This document shows, piece by piece, positions 57,239 through 64,000 of a stretch of 64,000 nucleotides of DNA. The notes under the pieces were generated by a model. That model ran no database searches. It saw only the letters and a list, made by a program, of their open reading frames with translations, and was not told where the DNA came from. The stretch comes from DATBLE01 sp963791425 (GTDB lineage: Bacteria > Actinomycetota > Thermoleophilia > Gaiellales > Gaiellaceae): positions 186,001 through 250,000 of the forward strand of contig CAWBSE010000008.1 of assembly GCA_963791425.1 (NCBI GenBank). The letters are read 5' to 3'. How positions within the stretch are numbered: the first letter of the stretch is position 1; every line of letters starts with the position of its first letter. The position numbers were made by a program, and so were the translations under genes.

Positions 57239-57466
57239 GAGTCCTGTCCACCGTCAGCGTGCGCCTCTGCCGGACGAGCGGCGTCCGTGCGGGCCACGAT
57301 TGCCGCTCAGCGCAGACGCGTAGAGGGTCAGGCGTCGCGGTCGGCGCGCTCGACGGCGCGGGCGTCCGGAGAGCCGGTCTCTCCGGCGCGATGGTAGGCC
57401 CGCTCGTCGGCGGGAGCCGGCTCTGGTCACCGCCCGCTCGTGGGTCGGGGGTTGGTGCCTGCCTGC

Positions 57467-57490
57467 CTGCTGCTGCTGCTGCTGCTGCTG
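57467..57490. repeat. (CTG)8 triplet tract after three tandem stop codons of pilC
   Basis: Eight CTG units (CAG on the coding strand of pilC). They lie just beyond three consecutive in-frame TAG codons that end pilC (57492-57500). Readthrough would add a run of Ala. Triplet tracts are prone to slippage. Confidence 0.9.
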
Positions 57491-57497
57491 CCTACTA

Positions 57498-58760
57498 CTA
57501 CTTGATCAACGTGAGCAGCTTGAACATCGGCAGGTACATCGAGAGGATGATCGTGGCGACCATGCAGCCGACGAGGATGATCATGATCGGCTCGATGATC
57601 GAGGTCAGCGCGGTGATCGAGGCGTCGACTTCCTCCTCGTAGAAGTCGGCGATCTTCCCCAGCATCGCGTCGAGCTCGCCCGTCTCCTCGCCGATCTTCA
57701 CCATCTGACCGACCATCGGCGGGAAGACCGGGTGCTCGACGAGCGGCTGTGCGATCGGAACGCCTGCGTGCACCTGCTCCCGCATGTCGCGAAGCGCGTC
57801 CTCGACGACCCAGTTTCCGGCGGTCGTGCCGGTGATCTCGAGCGCCTTGATGATGTCGACGCCGGCGGCGACCAGAGTCGAAAGGGTTCGCGCGAAGCGT
57901 GCCATGACCACCTTCAGGACGATGTCGCCGATCCCCATCGGAACCCACAGCTTGAAGCGGTCCCACCCCTTGCGGCCTCCCTCCGTGCGCTTCCAGCGGA
58001 GGAAGCTGAAGATGGTGAGCCCGATGAGCGGGAAGATGATGTACCAGCGCGTGCGCATCAGCACCGAGGCGCCGATCATCACCTGGGTCAGCATGGGAAG
58101 CTGGCCGTTGAACTGCACGTACAGCTTCTGGAAGATCGGGACGATGAAGAGGAGCATCGCAACGAGGACCAGGAAAGCAAAGGAGACGACCATCACCGGG
58201 TAGACCATCGCGCCCTTCACGCGCCGCTTGAGGTTCGCCTCCTTCTCGATCTGCGTGGCGAGGCGGTCGAGCACGTCGTCGAGGATGCCCGCGGCCTCGC
58301 CCGCCTCGACCATCGAGATGTAGATCCGCGTGAAGACGTTCGGGTGCCGGGCGAGCGCCTCGGAGAGGAGCGCACCGCCTTCGACGTCGGCCCGGACCTC
58401 GCCGACCACGGCGGAGAGGTACGTGTCATCGGATTGTTCCTCGAGGATGGACAGCGCACTGACGACGTTCAGTCCCGCGCCGATCATCGTCGCGAACTGC
58501 CGCGAGAACACCTGGAGCGAGCGTGCCTTGACGCGTTTCCGGGTGCGCTTCGCGCCCCCTGCCGCGCCTGCCGTCCCGTCGGTCTTCGCGCCTCTCAGCG
58601 TGGCGCGCATGCCCCCGACCGTCGGCAGCTCCTCGAGCAACTCGGCGAGAAGTCCCTGGACCCGGAGCTGCTCTCGTGCGGCGGCGACGGTCGGCGCCTG
58701 CACGTGGCCGGTCAGCTCGAGGCCTTCGGCGTTGATGGCGGTGTAGGCGTATGCGGTCAT
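57498..58760 (-). CDS. pilC: Type IV pilus inner-membrane platform protein PilC
   Basis: 420 residues. Two GspF repeats, each with a cytoplasmic helical bundle (FSRQFATMIGAGLNVVSALS; FARTLSTLVAAGVDIIKALE) and membrane helices (VVSFAFLVLVAMLLFIVPIF; IIEPIMIILVGCMVATIILS). PilC couples the pilus ATPases to pilin extraction. The first about 85 residues are a Gly/Ala/Lys-rich lead. It ends with three tandem TAG stops. The last gene of the operon. Confidence 0.94.
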   Translation of the reverse strand: MTAYAYTAINAEGLELTGHVQAPTVAAAREQLRVQGLLAELLEELPTVGGMRATLRGAKTDGTAGAAGGAKRTRKRVKARSLQVFSRQFATMIGAGLNVVSALSILEEQSDDTYLSAVVGEVRADVEGGALLSEALARHPNVFTRIYISMVEAGEAAGILDDVLDRLATQIEKEANLKRRVKGAMVYPVMVVSFAFLVLVAMLLFIVPIFQKLYVQFNGQLPMLTQVMIGASVLMRTRWYIIFPLIGLTIFSFLRWKRTEGGRKGWDRFKLWVPMGIGDIVLKVVMARFARTLSTLVAAGVDIIKALEITGTTAGNWVVEDALRDMREQVHAGVPIAQPLVEHPVFPPMVGQMVKIGEETGELDAMLGKIADFYEEEVDASITALTSIIEPIMIILVGCMVATIILSMYLPMFKLLTLIK

Positions 58761-58766
58761 CGCGGG

Positions 58767-59687
58767 CTAGCCCGTGGGAACCGTGGTGTCCAGGAAGTCG
58801 GTGACGATTGGGGTCGTGGTCGTCGTGGGTGTCGCCGACGGCGCGGGCGCTGGCGCGACCGGCGTGGTCGGGGTCTGCGGGGACGTCGAGCTCCCGGGCT
58901 GAGCCACGACGGAGCATTTCGACTCGAGCTCGACCACGTAGCGCGTGCCGTCGGCCGTGTTCACGAGCGTGAGCTTCTCGCCGAGCTTCAGCGTCGCCGT
59001 CGACTGGCCGCTGTCGAAGGAGCCACCGACGACGCCGACCTCGACCGACTTGCCGTTTCGCGCGATCGAGACGAGCCGGAAGATGTTCTCGTTTGCCGGG
59101 AAGGTCCCGTTCACGGCGACCTGCTCGCAGACACCGTTGGTCGACAGCAATGCCTGCGTGGGAGCGGCCGCCGGAGCCGCGGGCGTGGTCGTCCCCGGAG
59201 TCGTTCCCTGCGCCACCGGCGCTCCTGGAGCGCCGGTGGGCGCCGAGGCGCCCGGCGTGGTCGCGGGGATCGCCGGTGCCGGCGACAGGCCTGTCGACGG
59301 GGACGCCGGGGCGGCAGTTGCCGTTGTCGGCGTCGGCGCCGGCGCCGGCGCCGCCGCCGGTGAGGGTGCCGACGGAGTCGTCGACAGCTGCTGGACGAAT
59401 GGATCCTTGCTCTGGAAGAGGCCGAACGAGATCAACTGGTTGGAGTCGCGCTGGATCACGACCCTATCCGTGGCAGGCAACCTGCCGAGAGCGACCGCCG
59501 GCGGCACGCCGACCGCACCCGGCGACACGGTCGTCACCGCGGTCACCGCGTTGCTGCCCCCGCCGCCGAGAAGCTTCGGAAGTTCGAAGCCGAGGATGGC
59601 GAGGAGGAGGATCGAGCCCACGGCGATGATCTGCTTCTGGCGCCTGACCCGCTTCTGGGCCATCGACGTGACGGTTTCGGGGCTCAT
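58767..59687 (-). CDS. Pilus assembly protein, PilP-like position
   Basis: 306 residues: one N-terminal membrane helix (IIAVGSILLLAILGFELP), a long Pro/Ala/Thr linker (about 100-180), a compact beta-rich domain (CEQVAVNGTFPANENIFRLV to VELESKC, about 185-260) with two Cys that could pair, and a Thr/Pro tail. It sits where PilP is encoded in other pil operons, but sequence identity to PilP is not visible. It probably connects PilO to the envelope; inference from context. Its ATG overlaps the pilO stop. Confidence 0.7.
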   Translation of the reverse strand: MSPETVTSMAQKRVRRQKQIIAVGSILLLAILGFELPKLLGGGGSNAVTAVTTVSPGAVGVPPAVALGRLPATDRVVIQRDSNQLISFGLFQSKDPFVQQLSTTPSAPSPAAAPAPAPTPTTATAAPASPSTGLSPAPAIPATTPGASAPTGAPGAPVAQGTTPGTTTPAAPAAAPTQALLSTNGVCEQVAVNGTFPANENIFRLVSIARNGKSVEVGVVGGSFDSGQSTATLKLGEKLTLVNTADGTRYVVELESKCSVVAQPGSSTSPQTPTTPVAPAPAPSATPTTTTTPIVTDFLDTTVPTG

Positions 59688-60367
59688 GCTCCGGCGGCGG
59701 TCGCGCCGCGGGGCGCGGCCGGGATCGGCTGCGAGCTCTCGATCGCAGGGGTGGTCGGAGTCGCCGTGCCGGCGGGGACGAGGCCGGTCGGAACCGGAGG
59801 TACCGTCCCGTCGCCGAACACGTAGGCGGAGACGGTGAGCGATGCCCTCACCTGCGGGAAGCTCGCCTCTCCCTGGTTGAACGTGATCGAGTCGACCGAG
59901 AAGAGACGGCCCGTCGCGTCCAACACCCCCTCATGCACGCCGACGAGGTTGCGGAGGCGGTAGAGGAAGTCGGACAGGTCGTAGAAGCGACCCTCGAAGG
60001 AGAGGTCGATGCCGATCTGCTGGTAGCCGCCGTACTGGACCGGATCGTGGGGCGTGATCGACTGGAAGGTCACGCCCGCCTCGGACGCCACGCTGCTGAG
60101 CTGGAGCAGGACACCGGGAATGTCCGCGGTGTTGGGCATCGCGCGCGAGAGCCTGAACAGGTCGGCGACACGAATCGCCGGCGGCCGCGACGGCCTCCGG
60201 ACGCCTCGGGCCGCTGCAATCTGGCCTCGCGTGTCGTCGATCTGGCTCTTCAGGCTCGTGACCTCGGAGCGCTTGGGTGCGATCAGGGCGAACCAGCCTG
60301 CGACGAGCGCGAGCACGATCGCGGCTCCGAGCAGAGCGACCCTGGCTGAAGTCGGGAGCTTGGTCAT
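59684..60367 (-). CDS. pilO: Type IV pilus alignment protein PilO
   Basis: 227 residues: short cytoplasmic end, one membrane helix (VALLGAAIVLALVAGWFALI), a coiled-coil stretch (about 33-55) and a ferredoxin-like domain with IPGVLLQLSSVASEAGVTFQ and LSFEGRFYDLSDFLYRLRNL. This is the PilO pattern. It pairs with PilN, encoded upstream with a four-base overlap. A Pro/Thr-rich tail ends it. Confidence 0.87.
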   Translation of the reverse strand: MTKLPTSARVALLGAAIVLALVAGWFALIAPKRSEVTSLKSQIDDTRGQIAAARGVRRPSRPPAIRVADLFRLSRAMPNTADIPGVLLQLSSVASEAGVTFQSITPHDPVQYGGYQQIGIDLSFEGRFYDLSDFLYRLRNLVGVHEGVLDATGRLFSVDSITFNQGEASFPQVRASLTVSAYVFGDGTVPPVPTGLVPAGTATPTTPAIESSQPIPAAPRGATAAGA

Positions 60368-61029
60368 CCCGTCTCCTGCGGGCGGACGGTCGCCTGGATC
60401 GAGAACGAGACGACGGTCTGGTCGCCGACCTTCGTCTGCGAGCTCTGGACGAGCTTCACGCCCTGCAGCGAGGGAACGACCGCGAGGCGACTGAGCAGGC
60501 GCGCGACCGCCTCCTGGGAGTACGTGTAGCCCACGATGCTCATCGGCCCGCCGGTGGGTGCCGGTGGAGGCGCCGGGGTGGCCGCGGTCGTAGTGGTCGT
60601 TGGGGTCGTGGTGGTGGTGGTCGCGGAGGTGGTCGTTGGCGGCACCAGAGCCGGCGCCGGCGGCGTCTGCGCCGACAGCGTGGTGAGCCAGACGTCACTG
60701 GGGAGCACGGCGGAGATCTCGCGCAGGACGCGGTCCCAGACGAGACGGTTCTGAAGGGTCGCGCCCAGCGCAGCGACCCGCTGTTCGTGCTCGACGGCCA
60801 ACGCCGGATTGACCCGCCGCTCGGGCGCCGGCGCCGGTAGCGAGGCGAGCTCGTCCTGCAGTGCCTTCAGCGTCGCGCGGTCGTTGTTCACGCTCGAGCT
60901 CGTGAGCAGGTAGCCCGCCGCCAGCAACCCGACGACGACGAAGGGCGCGACGAGGGCGAGTTGCCCCACGACGGCAGGCCGCTTGCGACTGCTCTTCGTC
61001 TCGCGAGGGAGGAGGTTGACGGCGCGCAT
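60364..61029 (-). CDS. pilN: Type IV pilus alignment protein PilN
   Basis: 221 residues beginning MRAVNLLPRE, the conserved PilN motif that docks in PilM. A membrane helix follows (LALVAPFVVVGLLAAGYLL), then a coiled coil and a beta domain. A Thr-rich insertion (SATTTTTTPTTTTTAA) lies near residue 135. The C-terminal domain has YTYSQEAVARLLSRLAVVPS. It overlaps both neighbours. Confidence 0.9.
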   Translation of the reverse strand: MRAVNLLPRETKSSRKRPAVVGQLALVAPFVVVGLLAAGYLLTSSSVNNDRATLKALQDELASLPAPAPERRVNPALAVEHEQRVAALGATLQNRLVWDRVLREISAVLPSDVWLTTLSAQTPPAPALVPPTTTSATTTTTTPTTTTTAATPAPPPAPTGGPMSIVGYTYSQEAVARLLSRLAVVPSLQGVKLVQSSQTKVGDQTVVSFSIQATVRPQETG

Positions 61030-62813
61030 CAGTCCTCGATCCCCAGGCCCACCGCCACCGCCATGGAGGCGGTGGAGGCGTCCTCTCCCACCTGCAACCT
61101 GCGCGCGACCTTGACGCGCGAGAGGGGGTCGACGACGCGGACGGGAATGCCGATGAGCCGCTCGAGCTCGGCGGCCAGCCCTCCACAGGCGGCCGCGCCG
61201 CCCGTGATCAGGATCTCGACGATCCCCAGCGAGTTCGCCTGCTCCTGGTAGAAACGGAGGGAAGCGACCAGCTCACGGGCGAACGACTGCAGCTCGACCG
61301 TCATCACCCGACGCGCCTCGTCGGCCTGATGGGCATCGAGGCCGGCGCCCGCGCCTTCCTCTCCCAGCGAGAGGGCGTGCTTGATCGGCACCACTGCGGA
61401 AGGGGTCAGATCGAGGACCCGGGCGAGTGCGACGTCGAGCGCCGAGCCACCCCAGGCGAGCACCCGGGTGAACTCGCAGATGCGGCCGTCCGAGACTGCG
61501 AGGGTCGAACGGTCGTGACCGATCGAGACGCAGACGACCGCGGCATCGTCGCCGGGCGGACTGGCGGGGTCACTGACCGCCCGGAGGAGCGCGAACGCCT
61601 CGAGATCGATGCCGACGAGCTTCAGCCCGGCCTTGCGACAAGCGCCGACGTACCGCTCGACGAGCTCCCGGTGGGCGACGACCAGCAGCACGCGGCACAC
61701 GCGGACGCCGTCTTCGCCGATCCGGTCGTCGAGGATCCGATGGTCGAGCACGGCCTCGTCAAGCGGGATCGGCAAGGTTTCCTGGGCCCGGAAACGCACC
61801 GCGTTGGCGAGCTGCTTCGGGTCCTCGATGCCGGTGACCTCGAACGTGCGGACGCCGATCCGGTTGTTCGAGAGGCCGAGGCGCACACAGGTTCGAGGAA
61901 GCTTGTTCTTCCGGAAGAACGTCTTCAGGATCGCGGCCAGCTCCTCCGGCTCGCGCAGCTCGCCGCCGACGACCACGCCGGGCTGGAGCGGCATCCGCGC
62001 CATGCGCACGATCCGCGGACCGCCCTTGTTGATCACCTGGGCGGCGGCGATCTGCGAGGCGCCGATCTTGAGACCGACGAGTTGGTTGTGCGCGCCGCTC
62101 CGGGGCTGGCCGTTTGCCTTCGCAACCTTCGCCTGCTCCTTCGCGAGGCGCTCGGCGTTGCGCCGTTCCTCTCTGGCCTGCCGACGGGACAGCGTCGGCC
62201 CCTCGGGCGTCGGCTCGACGTCGGACTCGGCCGCGGGCTCGAATTCGGGTTCGGAGTCGGGCTCGAGTTCGGGCTCGGATTCGACCTGGGGCTCGAACTC
62301 GGGCACGGGCACCGGCGCCGGCAACGCGACGAGCTCGGCCGCCGGCGCGGACCCGGCCCCGGCTTCCACCTCGCGCACGGCCGCCGCCGCCTCGATCTCC
62401 CACGTCGGTGCCTGCCCGGCGACTTCCGCAGCAACCGGTTCTGCCCCGGGCCCGACCGTCTCGGGCGCAGGGCGACTCGGCGGCAACGGCTGCGCGGGCG
62501 TCGGTGCCACCTGGGGCGCAACCGGCGGCATCGCGCTCTGCGTGACCGGCGACATCGCGGGCGGGGCAAGCGGGGCTTCCGACTCGGGAGCACGGCGCGC
62601 CGTCCATTCGACCGCGGACTCGGTGTCCGGCGCCGCCTCGGCCTTCCGGCGGAACGCGATATCCTTCTTCCAGATCGACGTCTCTGGGGGCTTCGCCGGA
62701 GCGGCGGCTCCGGTCGGCGGCACCGCGGACGCAACGTCAGCGGCCGGAGGCTTCGGCTTCCGACGGAAGGTGATCTCCTTCTTCCAGATCGAGGTGTCTT
62801 CGCGCTTGTCCAC
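61029..62813 (-). CDS. pilM: Type IV pilus actin-like ATPase PilM with long N-terminal extension
   Basis: 594 residues from a GTG at 62813. The actin-like core starts near residue 245 (LVGLKIGASQIAAAQV) and continues with DLEAFALLRAVSDPA, VVCVSIGHDRSTLAVSDGR and ITGGAAACGGLAAELERLIG; it is about 350 residues, the family norm. The extension carries two copies of TSIWKKEITFRRK-like sequence (7-19 and 45-57), then a Pro/Ala/Glu-rich linker and a basic coiled stretch (about 208-235). PilM binds the N-terminus of PilN on the cytoplasmic side. Confidence 0.9.
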   Translation of the reverse strand: MDKREDTSIWKKEITFRRKPKPPAADVASAVPPTGAAAPAKPPETSIWKKDIAFRRKAEAAPDTESAVEWTARRAPESEAPLAPPAMSPVTQSAMPPVAPQVAPTPAQPLPPSRPAPETVGPGAEPVAAEVAGQAPTWEIEAAAAVREVEAGAGSAPAAELVALPAPVPVPEFEPQVESEPELEPDSEPEFEPAAESDVEPTPEGPTLSRRQAREERRNAERLAKEQAKVAKANGQPRSGAHNQLVGLKIGASQIAAAQVINKGGPRIVRMARMPLQPGVVVGGELREPEELAAILKTFFRKNKLPRTCVRLGLSNNRIGVRTFEVTGIEDPKQLANAVRFRAQETLPIPLDEAVLDHRILDDRIGEDGVRVCRVLLVVAHRELVERYVGACRKAGLKLVGIDLEAFALLRAVSDPASPPGDDAAVVCVSIGHDRSTLAVSDGRICEFTRVLAWGGSALDVALARVLDLTPSAVVPIKHALSLGEEGAGAGLDAHQADEARRVMTVELQSFARELVASLRFYQEQANSLGIVEILITGGAAACGGLAAELERLIGIPVRVVDPLSRVKVARRLQVGEDASTASMAVAVGLGIED

Positions 62814-62814
62814 G

Positions 62815-63951
62815 TCAGCTCCCGGCCAGGCGGAGGCCTGCGGTGGACACGGCCTCGCCGACCCGATGGGATCCCGAGCCGGAGCGTTCGAGCAAGCCGC
62901 GGAGCTGGTCCGGGAAGCTCGAGCTGTCGAGCGCCGCCTCGGACGTGACCGTGCCGCGCAGGACGAGCTCGCACAGGGACTGCTCCATCGTCTGCATCCC
63001 CCGCCCGGTTCCCGTTTGCATCACGGAGTAGATCTGCTCGAGCTTGCGCTGACGGATCAGGTTGCGCACGGCGTAGTCGGGCACGAGGATCTCGAGGGCT
63101 GCGACCCGGCCCTGGCCGTCGGCCGTCGGAAGCAGCGTCTGGGTCACGATCCCCTCCAGGCCGGCGGCAAGCTGGGCCCTGACCTGACCCTGCTGCTCGG
63201 CGGGAAAGACGTCGATGATCCGGTCGATCGTCCCAGCCGCACCCCGCGTGTGCAGCGTCGCGAAAACGAGGTGGCCGGTTTCGGCAGCGGTCAGTGCCGT
63301 CGAGATCGTCTCCAGGTCGCGCATCTCGCCGAGGAGGATCACGTCCGGGTCCTGGCGGAGCCCGGCGCGGAGCGCCTCCGCGAACCCGCGCGCGTCCGTG
63401 CCGATCTCCCGCTGGTTGACGAGGCAGCGACGGTGCCGGTGCAGGAACTCGATCGGGTCCTCGATCGTCAGGATGTGCCCGGAGCGGTTGCGGTTGATCT
63501 CGTCGATCAACGCGGCGAGCGTCGTCGACTTGCCCGAGCCGGTGGGTCCGGTGACCAGAACGAGTCCGCGGGGTCGCTCGGCCAGCTCGTGCAGGCCGAG
63601 CGGCAGCCGCAGCTCCTCGAGCGTGAGGATCTTGTACGGGATCAGACGGAAGGCAGCGCCGACGGCGCCCCGCTGGAAGAAGACGTTGACGCGGAACCGG
63701 GCGACGCCCGAGACCGCGTACGACAGGTCGATCTGACGCTCGACCTCCAGCCGCTTCTGCTGTTCGGTCGAGAGCAGCCGGTAGAGCAGCTGCTGCGTCT
63801 CGTCCGGGGTGAGCGGAGGCATGTCCTCGAGCGGGTTCAGCGCGCCGCGTACGCGCACGACCGGCGGCGATCCCGCAGACAGATGCAGGTCCGAGGCTCC
63901 GAGCGCCTCCATGTTCCCGAGCAGCTCGTCGATCGAGTGGACAGCGGCCAT
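62815..63951 (-). CDS. pilT: Twitching motility / pilus retraction ATPase PilT
   Basis: 378 residues. Walker A is GPTGSGKSTT, the Asp box ILTIEDPIEFLH, Walker B DVILLGEMRDLETI and the His box TGHLVFATLHT. The PilT-specific C-terminal helix reads AVRNLIRQRK (AIRNLIRE in classical PilT). It should power pilus retraction. It lies upstream of pilM, one base away. pilB and pilin genes are not in this window. Confidence 0.93.
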   Translation of the reverse strand: MAAVHSIDELLGNMEALGASDLHLSAGSPPVVRVRGALNPLEDMPPLTPDETQQLLYRLLSTEQQKRLEVERQIDLSYAVSGVARFRVNVFFQRGAVGAAFRLIPYKILTLEELRLPLGLHELAERPRGLVLVTGPTGSGKSTTLAALIDEINRNRSGHILTIEDPIEFLHRHRRCLVNQREIGTDARGFAEALRAGLRQDPDVILLGEMRDLETISTALTAAETGHLVFATLHTRGAAGTIDRIIDVFPAEQQGQVRAQLAAGLEGIVTQTLLPTADGQGRVAALEILVPDYAVRNLIRQRKLEQIYSVMQTGTGRGMQTMEQSLCELVLRGTVTSEAALDSSSFPDQLRGLLERSGSGSHRVGEAVSTAGLRLAGS

Positions 63952-63972
63952 TCCGGACGAGCTATCGGCAGC

Positions 63973-63998
63973 AGCGGCCCGATCCTTAACGGGCCGCT
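63973..63998 (-). other. Hairpin upstream of pilT
   Basis: A perfect 9-bp stem (AGCGGCCCG with CGGGCCGCT) around an eight-base loop sits 22 bases before the pilT start. It may end an upstream gene beyond the window or affect pilT translation. No U-run. Confidence 0.45.
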
Positions 63999-64000
63999 CG

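Noticed and set aside
57239..57497. Small gene in the HAD-pilC gap
   Set aside because: Plus-strand frames here are Gly/Arg/Ala-biased or pass through the CTG tract, lack start signals and show no motif.

Overview
The window is high-GC chromosomal DNA of an actinobacterium. The complete str-S10-spc-alpha ribosomal cluster, the predicted F420-dependent LLM-family oxidoreductase, the cysteine-bearing forms of S4, S14, L33 and L36, and the large secreted proteins suggest an uncultured member of the Thermoleophilia (Gaiellales/Solirubrobacterales type). That placement is inference from style and gene content, not from a tree.

Layout. 1-326: start of truA (minus). 325-2076: a lipoprotein cyclophilin and an unrecognised secreted protein (plus), placed between truA and rplQ. 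2122-22561: one long minus-strand run in transcription order rpsL-rpsG-fusA-tuf-rpsJ-rplC-rplD-rplW-rplB-rpsS-rplV-rpsC-rplP-rpmC-rpsQ-rplN-rplX-rplE-rpsN-rpsH-rplF-rplR-rpsE-rpmD-rplO-secY-adk-map-rpmJ-rpsM-rpsK-rpsD-rpoA-rplQ. Start and stop codons often overlap. infA is missing from its usual place between map and rpmJ. 22812-34964: an accessory block with a diguanylate cyclase, a stand-alone cyclic-nucleotide-binding protein, a 1196-residue tandem-domain nucleotide cyclase with ATPase and TPR regions, a giant secreted C25-type peptidase and another secreted protein. This block separates rpoC from rpsL, which are usually neighbours. 35027-46901: rpoC, rpoB, rplL, rplJ, rplA, rplK, nusG, secE and rpmG (minus), followed by a tRNA-Met. 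47066-49760: a small zinc-ribbon protein and an ABC-2 exporter (plus). 49766-57238: mixed metabolic genes, including hemerythrin, an EamA transporter, a thioesterase, an LLM oxidoreductase, an FAD reductase and a pterin group (PCD, folE, RibD-C reductase) with a CDP-alcohol phosphotransferase and a HAD phosphatase. 57498-63951: a type IV pilus operon in the order pilT-pilM-pilN-pilO-(pilP-like)-pilC.

Most notable points. rpsL seems to start at an AUA codon. About 19 extra bases split the secreted peptidase, and nearly all sit beside the wobble base of a fourfold-degenerate codon, as if two alleles had been kept side by side. The cyclase has complementary halves and the overall architecture of mammalian soluble adenylyl cyclase. 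S17 carries a low-complexity N-terminal extension of about 245 residues, S3 has a long C-terminal tail, and RpoC has an insertion of about 200 residues.

No CRISPR array, insertion sequence, integrase, attachment site or replication origin was seen. No gene-free stretch exceeds 300 bases; the longest, at 57239-57497 and 22562-22811, are described with their neighbours.
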